45,531 nucleotides of DNA from a virus. How positions within the stretch are numbered: the first letter of the stretch is position 1; every line of letters begins with the position of its first letter. This document shows positions 40,206 through 45,531 of the stretch, one piece after another. Below the pieces are notes generated by a model. It searched no databases. It worked only from the letters and a program-made list of their open reading frames with translations, and was not told the origin of the DNA. The stretch lies in IMG/VR virus record IMGVR_UViG_3300012096_000009, positions 1 to 45,531 of that record. One strand, written 5' to 3'. A program made the position numbers and the translations under genes.

Positions 40206-42018
40206 CTTTACCTCCTTCGAGCATCATCTTACGAACAGTTTCGATAGGGTCAGGAACCAAACGCTCGACTTCGTCATGACCAAAGTTACGCAGAATCTTC
40301 TTCATCAATAGGTTCGCAGCCATGATTGTTTCGAGGAAGTATTGCTTCACTAGTGGGGGTGTTTGTGCGTTTTGCAGGGAGCCAAGTAAGGTCGAAATAG
40401 CTTGGTAATGACGCCACATCATCTGACTCAACATGATGTCGTTCTGCTTCTCGACTTCCTTATTGATGCTCGCCGTAGCTGAGTAGCAAGGCAAACCCAT
40501 CTTACGCTGAGCTATCATCTCAAGAGCCTTCTTGATAAGCTCCTGCTTGCCTCCAAAGAGCGCAAGACGTCCTTCGTGGTGTTTGCTATCCCCACCGAAC
40601 TTGCCGTACTGAAGGCTTATCAGACGCATTAGGCGGACATGGGCATCACGCATATCGGAGACGTTGAGGTCCTTACGTGAGTTGCCTTCCTGCAAGACGG
40701 ACAATGTACCCATCGAGCTATAGACTCCGCGCTTACCTGGCCCCCCAGCTCCCGCCCCTTGCTGTGGGGGACTCACACCTGAACGACGCTCAGCAAGTTC
40801 GAGAAGTAGTCTGAGTTCGTCAAGATTGATGTTGGATACATCTCCGTGAGCAAGAGGCTCAATCTCATCCTTTGCTGCGGGGAGCATAGCTGAAGGATAG
40901 ATTCGATATCCCTGATGAAGCTTAGATTCAGGGTCCACTCTCCAGACACGAGTATTGGCCACGGTCTGATTGTCGCGATATCCATTGTAAGTCTCCGACG
41001 CACCCTCTTCGAACATCCACAACGTCTCAGCAAAGCCATACCCAGGATACATGTCGTCGCGGTGAGCCATACGCGCGCCGACGAACCACTCTTGGTCGAA
41101 GTTGTCGTACATGACACGGGCTATTGTGTTTGTTTTCTCGTGGTAGGACACAACCATACGAGGAGCAAAGGCTTCGTCGTTATAGCGATAGGTAATGAAG
41201 CACTCCCAGATGTCCCACTCTTTGTGTCCGTAGGAGGCCGTCGTCTTAGCCCCGAGCGATTCTTCCTTGACCTTCTCGACTTGCTCGGGAGTCGTACGGT
41301 CGGGCGAGGCTAGTATCTTCTCGACAGCGTCCTTCGTGTAGAGTTTTGTGTGCTTTCGCTCCTCGATGTCATGCTGAAGCATAACGCGCTTGTGAGCTTT
41401 GAAGTCCATGTCCTCAAGGCGCTTTGCTTGAATCGGATAGTAGAAGGCGTTGAAAGGGAGCTTCTCAGGACGTGGGCCTTCGTAGATGGTCTTTTGCTGA
41501 AAGTCGCTGGCCTTCCCAGTACCATCGCCGCCTGGAATAAGGAAGTCGCGAGTGTGCTTCTCCCAAGGACACTTGTAGGTAACGGTCCCATACTTAATAC
41601 ACTCGCTGAAGCCCTCGTTATAAACGCGGTAAAGGTCAAGCTCAGAGGGCTCAATCGCGGCATACTGCATGAACTCCTCGTAGGCTTCTTTGTACTTGTC
41701 GGAATCCTTACCGAACTCGCCAAGAATCTTTGCCACGATGATAGGCTGGGTCTTGAATATCGCGGCCATTATCTGAGCGTGAAGCGTATCAGTGTGGATA
41801 GCGATGATAGGAATAACGAGGTTTGACGCACCCTCGAACGGGAACTGCCTAGACTCCTCACGAGGCTTAGCTTCATAAGCCATCGCCCACTTCGAGACCT
41901 TCTCCTCATAAAGCTCGCGCATCGAGTCCTTAAGCTCGCGGACGCGACGCTGCAAGTACGTCGCGAGAGCGGTCTTCTTCTCGTCGGATAGGTTCGCGGG
42001 GATGAGGTCTTCGGCCAT
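40081..42018 (-). CDS. portal protein
   Basis: This 645-residue protein has the pattern of podophage portals: an N-terminal helical region (LSDEKKTALATYLQRRV), a stem and wing with NLVIPIIAIHTDTLHAQIMA, a clip region, and a crown-like C-terminal helix (YFLETIMAANLLMKKI). It ends in a Gly/Pro-rich tail. It forms the dodecameric vertex through which DNA enters and to which the tail attaches. I placed the start at ATG 42018, just after the upstream TAA, though its ribosome site is weak. Confidence 0.85.
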   Translation of the reverse strand: MAEDLIPANLSDEKKTALATYLQRRVRELKDSMRELYEEKVSKWAMAYEAKPREESRQFPFEGASNLVIPIIAIHTDTLHAQIMAAIFKTQPIIVAKILGEFGKDSDKYKEAYEEFMQYAAIEPSELDLYRVYNEGFSECIKYGTVTYKCPWEKHTRDFLIPGGDGTGKASDFQQKTIYEGPRPEKLPFNAFYYPIQAKRLEDMDFKAHKRVMLQHDIEERKHTKLYTKDAVEKILASPDRTTPEQVEKVKEESLGAKTTASYGHKEWDIWECFITYRYNDEAFAPRMVVSYHEKTNTIARVMYDNFDQEWFVGARMAHRDDMYPGYGFAETLWMFEEGASETYNGYRDNQTVANTRVWRVDPESKLHQGYRIYPSAMLPAAKDEIEPLAHGDVSNINLDELRLLLELAERRSGVSPPQQGAGAGGPGKRGVYSSMGTLSVLQEGNSRKDLNVSDMRDAHVRLMRLISLQYGKFGGDSKHHEGRLALFGGKQELIKKALEMIAQRKMGLPCYSATASINKEVEKQNDIMLSQMMWRHYQAISTLLGSLQNAQTPPLVKQYFLETIMAANLLMKKILRNFGHDEVERLVPDPIETVRKMMLEGGKGGEQAPNSDGSSQEALPEGAAPGAVSGGPPMAGGPGGQAIQ

Positions 42019-42019
42019 T

Positions 42020-42232
42020 TTACTTGTAAATCTTGTTGAACTTGTCTCCGACGTACCACGCAATCGGGCCGCTCACAAGGAGCGCCTTTGTGAAGAAAGG
42101 AAGCTGATGCCAGGCTTTGAACAAAGCAAGGCCAAACAGAACAATCCCGAGAACCTTCAGTACGTAGTCGAGGTATATCGAGTTTGTGAGCTTGTCAAAG
42201 AAGCTCGTCTTTACCACAGGGCTTGTACTCAT
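42020..42232 (-). CDS. small two-pass membrane protein
   Basis: This 70-residue protein has two hydrophobic stretches (VLKVLGIVLFGLALF; ALLVSGPIAWYVGD) separated by a short hydrophilic turn and ends in a basic tail (DKFNKIYK). The layout resembles a class II holin. A better holin candidate lies at 42854-43096, so this may be a holin partner or antiholin. Confidence 0.55.
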   Translation of the reverse strand: MSTSPVVKTSFFDKLTNSIYLDYVLKVLGIVLFGLALFKAWHQLPFFTKALLVSGPIAWYVGDKFNKIYK

Positions 42233-42240
42233 CTATCCTC

Positions 42241-42873
42241 CTATTTACAGTGTCCCGAACCGCATACAGCGACTGCACCGACGCCGACACCAATAGCGAG
42301 CCACTTCGCGGCTTTAGTGAAACGCTGCCACGTCGTACCGCCTTTAGCCGCGACCTGCCAGTTGTGAGAGTTTTGTTTCTCAAGCGTCAGGTCCGCGTTG
42401 CCTTTTTGAATCTGTTGGTCTTTAAGCGAAAGCTGCTGCGTAGCTGCTGAGAGGTTAAGCTGACAGGTTTTGCACTCTTGAACTTGAGCTACGATGCCAG
42501 GAAGGTCGACCTGCGGTATATTTACTATAGCTGGCTGAGTCGTGTCCTTGGGAACTTGTATCGACAAAGGCTGTTGTGTCTTGAGTTGAGCTATGACCCA
42601 AGCAAGCTGGTCGTTCGGGGTTTTGAGGTTCTTGACCGCGTCGGCTAAAGCGTTGACCTGCTTTTGGTTATCGGACTGAACTTGCCTGACAAGGTCGGAC
42701 AAAGCCTGAATCTGTTGTTGATTCTGTTGCTGAGTCTGAGACAGAACCTTCGACTGAGACTCGGCTTGGAGTCGTGCGTCGTGGTCAGCGAGCCATGTTC
42801 GGCCAAGGAGCAGAGCTCCCACTAAGACCGCAAGGCCCACACCGAGTTCGAGTTTAGTTCGTAGGAGCATCAT
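42241..42873 (-). CDS. membrane-anchored coiled-coil protein, spanin-like
   Basis: This 210-residue protein has an N-terminal membrane segment (LGVGLAVLVGALLLG) followed by a long Gln-rich coiled coil (about 35-90; QQNQQQIQALSDLVRQVQ). A CKTC pair lies mid-protein, and a second hydrophobic Gly/Ala segment (KWLAIGVGVGAVAVCG) is near the end. An anchored periplasmic rod fits a spanin that fuses inner and outer membranes during lysis. It lies next to the holin-like genes. No lipobox is seen. Confidence 0.55.
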   Translation of the reverse strand: MMLLRTKLELGVGLAVLVGALLLGRTWLADHDARLQAESQSKVLSQTQQQNQQQIQALSDLVRQVQSDNQKQVNALADAVKNLKTPNDQLAWVIAQLKTQQPLSIQVPKDTTQPAIVNIPQVDLPGIVAQVQECKTCQLNLSAATQQLSLKDQQIQKGNADLTLEKQNSHNWQVAAKGGTTWQRFTKAAKWLAIGVGVGAVAVCGSGHCK

Positions 42874-43096
42874 TTGGTAAAGGACTCTTCTGCAAATACG
42901 CAGCTACTCCAATTACAGCATTGATAAGAGCGGCAGCTACTCCAATCCTCATCGTACTTCCAAGACCGGCCGACAGATTAAAGTGTTGAGGGTCAATACC
43001 TATCGCGGCTAACCCCGTAAGAATACCTCCAGCACCACCACTCACCCCAGCCGCGATAATACCTCTGAGCCATATCTGAAGGGCTTTGCTACTCAT
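42854..43096 (-). CDS. holin-like protein
   Basis: This 80-residue protein has two membrane segments (GIIAAGVSGGAGGILTGLA; VAAALINAVIGVAAYL), a short polar loop and a Pro-rich tail, a typical class II holin layout. ATG 43096 overlaps the stop of the secreted HNH-like gene (ATGA), while the longer frame start at 43183 lacks a ribosome site. It overlaps the spanin-like gene by 20 bases. Confidence 0.65.
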   Translation of the reverse strand: MSSKALQIWLRGIIAAGVSGGAGGILTGLAAIGIDPQHFNLSAGLGSTMRIGVAAALINAVIGVAAYLQKSPLPNDAPTN

Positions 43097-43542
43097 TTCG
43101 AACCCTTCATCTTTATGTAGACGGCATACCAGTCCGTTGCAATTTCCTTCTGAGCCTCGACAAGCTCCATCTTGCCCAAGCAAACTTGACGGTGAAGGTA
43201 ATTCTCGACTTGGTCCTTCTCATGAGCGCCAGGAACTGGTGTGTAAGGCTGAGGCCATTCGTTTTTAACACCATTGTCGCCGCCGAGTTCGAGGCTTATG
43301 AGATGGTCGATTTCGCAGCACTGTCCCTTGAGCTTCTTCGCTCCGTAGAGGACGTAAACCGCTTGAATGCCGGGCTTGCGAAGAGCCTTCGTCGTCTCGT
43401 GACATACGACGTTCTTGTCCGTCGTCCTAACGATGCCGGGAGTAACTCGGGGGTCAGGAAGCAATACCGAGCCGTGGTGCCCGTATGTTGCCCTCGTGGA
43501 CGTAACTTGAAGAAGGAACATCAAGTAAAGAACAAATGTCAT
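43093..43542 (-). CDS. secreted HNH-nuclease-like protein
   Basis: This 149-residue protein begins with a signal-like segment (FVLYLMFLLQVTSTRA). It contains EIDHLISLELGGDN and NEWPQPY, close to the conserved HNH-like block of small secreted proteins of unknown function. Cysteines (C47, CC near 74) are compatible with export. It may cut nucleic acid in the periplasm or outside, perhaps against rival DNA, but catalysis is inferred. Its start overlaps the terminase stop by one base. Confidence 0.68.
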   Translation of the reverse strand: MTFVLYLMFLLQVTSTRATYGHHGSVLLPDPRVTPGIVRTTDKNVVCHETTKALRKPGIQAVYVLYGAKKLKGQCCEIDHLISLELGGDNGVKNEWPQPYTPVPGAHEKDQVENYLHRQVCLGKMELVEAQKEIATDWYAVYIKMKGSK

Positions 43543-45239
43543 TAGTTTATCCTCACAGCGTAAGGCTGACTAACACGACGAGCACCAAGCTGGTTTGCAT
43601 GAAGCTGCTTCATATACTCGTCGTAGTGCTGCGGAGCCTTCAACAACTGCGGTGCATACGCGAGCGCGTCCAAAACATCCACGAAACGACCCTTCGGAAA
43701 GGTCGTATACTCGCCAAGAAAGTCTTGGAATTTCCTCTGGGAAAAGAAGCGACCCGACTCGAAGATGGGAGCCAAGACGTTACGTATACGCCATTCTTTG
43801 CGTCGTGTGAGCTCACCGTCAGGTCCTTCTACCTCACCTTTCAACTCTACGATGTTAAGTCGTTGTCCCTTCATTCGAGACATCGTTTGGATATGATGTC
43901 CGATGTACTTCTGAGCCGCGATGGTCTCTAGACCTATCTTTGTGAGATTCCACTTACCGGCCATTTCGAAAATCTTAGCATAGAACTCGTCATAGCCGGA
44001 GGCTTTGGCCCAGGTATCGACAAGGTAGAAGTCGTTCTCTGAGGATAAGCCTATGACATTGATTGCATGACGGCAACGGCCCATTCCTTGATTGCCAGAG
44101 TGATTAGGATCGACTGTCATTCCCAACCGCAAATGAGCGGTTGGGAAGTCCTTACGGACTATACCGTTGGTAACCTCGTGACGAAGCATCCGCCTGAAGC
44201 TGTTCTTCTCAGAAGGCTCTTCGATAGAGAACCAGTTGAGCCAAGGCTCCTTGAAGTCGGCGTTCTCGGGAGCGGCAGGATTGTTGAGGAACTGACAGCT
44301 AAAGTGGTAGGAGCCGAGACGCTTGCGCCAACGGTCGAGCTTCTCGAAGCTAAACTCTTCGGGGAAGATAGGAGTGTCAGCGGAGTGGTCAGGACAGCAA
44401 CCGCCGAGGGCGCTGTGTGTCACGACATTGAACCACGGTTCGTGCTCGCGGATATAGGAGTTAGCGTCGGTGTAGGACCATCGATTGCCTACAAAGAACT
44501 CGTCGTTCTCGTGCGTCGCAGAATCGGGATTCTCGAACGCGCCTACAAGTAAGCGATGGTAGTCGATCGTTTTTTCCATGACCGAGATGGATTCAATGGC
44601 TTTACGACCGACGAGGTCGTCTTGTATAAGGAGGCCGTCGTAGTGCCGAGACTGCAACGCACCACCCACCCCCAGGAAGTCGTAGGTTCCTTCGCCATGC
44701 GGAGAAGCGCCGGGCGTTCGTTTATGATGCAACGAGTAGTTGGACCAAGTACAAGAGGAGTCAGGGAGTACCTCAGGGAAGAGGACACGGAAAAGCGCGT
44801 TGGAGCCATAGTGACCACTAATTCGAGTACCGAGCTTCGCTGCGTTAGTTACGTTCTCGGCTACGAGTAAATTTCGAGAATCGCGCTTATGCATACGACG
44901 CATGAAGGCGACGAAATCGTCACCGTACCCGAGGCGTCGAAATGCATCTTCGTCTAGATTGTCGAATGGCAAAGAGCGCCACATGGGAAAGCCCTCACTA
45001 CAAATCATGGACTTGAAGTGGTCTCGTGGAAGCTCGTAGACGTCTTTGAGATAGTCGCGTTCAAGGCTCTGGCACCAGGGTCGATGAAGGGCGTCGGTCA
45101 AACGGCGTCGGCGTAGCGTGGACTTGATGAAGTAGTAAAGCGAACCGAGCGAGTTCAACCGCATCTTAGCGAGCTTGTCGCCGTGGCTGTCTGTGGGGGC
45201 TATTGTCACAGGCGTGAAACGCTGTGTCACGTCTGGCAT
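43542..45239 (-). CDS. terminase large subunit
   Basis: In this 565-residue protein a Walker A-like loop at residues 70-77 (LPRDHFKS) is of the terminase type. Walker B is near DGLLIQDDLV, and the nuclease half has conserved acids at TVDPNHSGNQG and GRFVDVLDALAYA. It cuts and pumps DNA into the head. No small terminase was recognised nearby. The portal lies three genes downstream, as in many podophages. Confidence 0.85.
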   Translation of the reverse strand: MPDVTQRFTPVTIAPTDSHGDKLAKMRLNSLGSLYYFIKSTLRRRRLTDALHRPWCQSLERDYLKDVYELPRDHFKSMICSEGFPMWRSLPFDNLDEDAFRRLGYGDDFVAFMRRMHKRDSRNLLVAENVTNAAKLGTRISGHYGSNALFRVLFPEVLPDSSCTWSNYSLHHKRTPGASPHGEGTYDFLGVGGALQSRHYDGLLIQDDLVGRKAIESISVMEKTIDYHRLLVGAFENPDSATHENDEFFVGNRWSYTDANSYIREHEPWFNVVTHSALGGCCPDHSADTPIFPEEFSFEKLDRWRKRLGSYHFSCQFLNNPAAPENADFKEPWLNWFSIEEPSEKNSFRRMLRHEVTNGIVRKDFPTAHLRLGMTVDPNHSGNQGMGRCRHAINVIGLSSENDFYLVDTWAKASGYDEFYAKIFEMAGKWNLTKIGLETIAAQKYIGHHIQTMSRMKGQRLNIVELKGEVEGPDGELTRRKEWRIRNVLAPIFESGRFFSQRKFQDFLGEYTTFPKGRFVDVLDALAYAPQLLKAPQHYDEYMKQLHANQLGARRVSQPYAVRIN

Positions 45240-45246
45240 GAATGTC

Positions 45247-45477
45247 TTAGGCTAGTTCTTTCAAAGACTCCTCAAGAGCGGCGTGGAGATCCTCTATATT
45301 CTCCGTAACATAAATAGTCCCAGTACTTGTGTCGATGGACGACGCAGCTCCTATTTTAGCGTAGTCTTCCATAGCCTCACCGATCATTTCAATCCTGTCT
45401 GCTCTGACGTAAAACCGCAGGATTGGGTTTCCTGGTCTCTGAGATACTATATGAACTCCGATGGTTCGAGTAGTCAT
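45247..45477 (-). CDS. small hypothetical protein upstream of the terminase
   Basis: This protein is 76 residues from ATG 45477 (GGAAAG six bases upstream), or 89 if the GTG at 45516 is used. The pattern is strand-helix-strand (TIGVHIVSQ, ILRFYVRADRIEMIGEAMED), with an acidic C-terminus. It is too short and lacks a helix-turn-helix for a clear small terminase. It could be the small subunit by position, but that is unproved. Confidence 0.5.
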   Translation of the reverse strand: MTTRTIGVHIVSQRPGNPILRFYVRADRIEMIGEAMEDYAKIGAASSIDTSTGTIYVTENIEDLHAALEESLKELA

Positions 45478-45531
45478 AGAGTCTTTCCACTTCCTCGACT
45501 CGGCGCCGATGGACACTCGGCTAGCCTCCCC

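Noticed and set aside
45247-45477. Small terminase subunit
   Set aside because: The position fits, but the product is short and shows no DNA-binding helix-turn-helix. Left as unknown.
1-45531. Terminal direct repeats or a circular junction at the window ends
   Set aside because: The first and last bases show no shared sequence, so completeness and topology cannot be decided from this window.
1-45531. Temperate lifestyle
   Set aside because: No integrase, excisionase, attachment-site pair or CI-type repressor was seen. The ribbon-helix-helix-like protein alone does not establish lysogeny.

Overview
The window is a tightly packed stretch of bacteriophage DNA in two convergent blocks. Genes at about 13-16374 all read rightward and hold early, regulatory, recombination and replication functions. 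Genes at about 16371-45477 all read leftward and hold packaging, lysis, capsid and tail functions. The blocks meet at 16371-16374, where two stop codons overlap. No integrase, transposase, CRISPR array or convincing tRNA was seen. The portal, beta-propeller tail-hub protein, adaptor, large fibers and internal virion proteins, with no tape-measure or sheath gene, point to a podovirus-like particle. The host is not shown directly. A choice-of-anchor-D (HYDIN/ASPM-SPD-2-like) domain and Cys- and Ser/Thr-rich secreted-type proteins in the tail cluster are features common in Acidobacteriota, so that phylum is my best guess (inference).

Left block: small zinc-binding and membrane proteins (13-741); a strong sigma70-like promoter (745-773) driving a 165-aa protein; a structured, apparently noncoding stretch ending in a terminator (1393-1606); an HNH endonuclease, a J-domain protein, a von Willebrand A (vWA) gene interrupted by an in-frame amber codon, a MazG-like protein and an FtsK-type translocase (1620-4755); a control region with three palindromes and a promoter that would give a leaderless mRNA for a ribbon-helix-helix-like protein (4928-5179); a recombination module of Cas4/RecB-like nuclease, Sak4-like ATPase and possible SSB (6023-8450); a ParB-methyltransferase fusion (8630-9925); a second HNH gene; and a replication module of uracil-DNA-glycosylase/family A polymerase fusion, DUF3987-type helicase and GroES-like co-chaperonin (12082-16093). 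Most neighbours overlap by ATGA, GTGA or TAATG, implying translational coupling.

Right block, in transcription order: a small unknown, large terminase, secreted HNH-like protein, holin-like and spanin-like membrane proteins, portal, scaffold, decoration and capsid proteins (45477-36889); several small virion or zinc proteins; a membrane protein, an M15-type peptidase and a PurD-like ATP-grasp enzyme (35583-33416); tail appendage and tail hub (33416-31123); three overlapping genes for fiber or secreted-type proteins (31123-22063); then adaptor and large internal virion proteins (22063-16371).

The most unusual items are the tail cluster in which three coupled genes each carry a secretion-signal-like segment, one buried inside a fiber just after a phage-type anchor domain; the recurrent GTTAAC-N3-GTTAAC dyads; the structured RNA candidate; the amber codon inside a perfect hairpin in the vWA gene; and the leaderless regulator with its palindrome cluster. 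All function calls rest on motif recognition by eye, with no database search.
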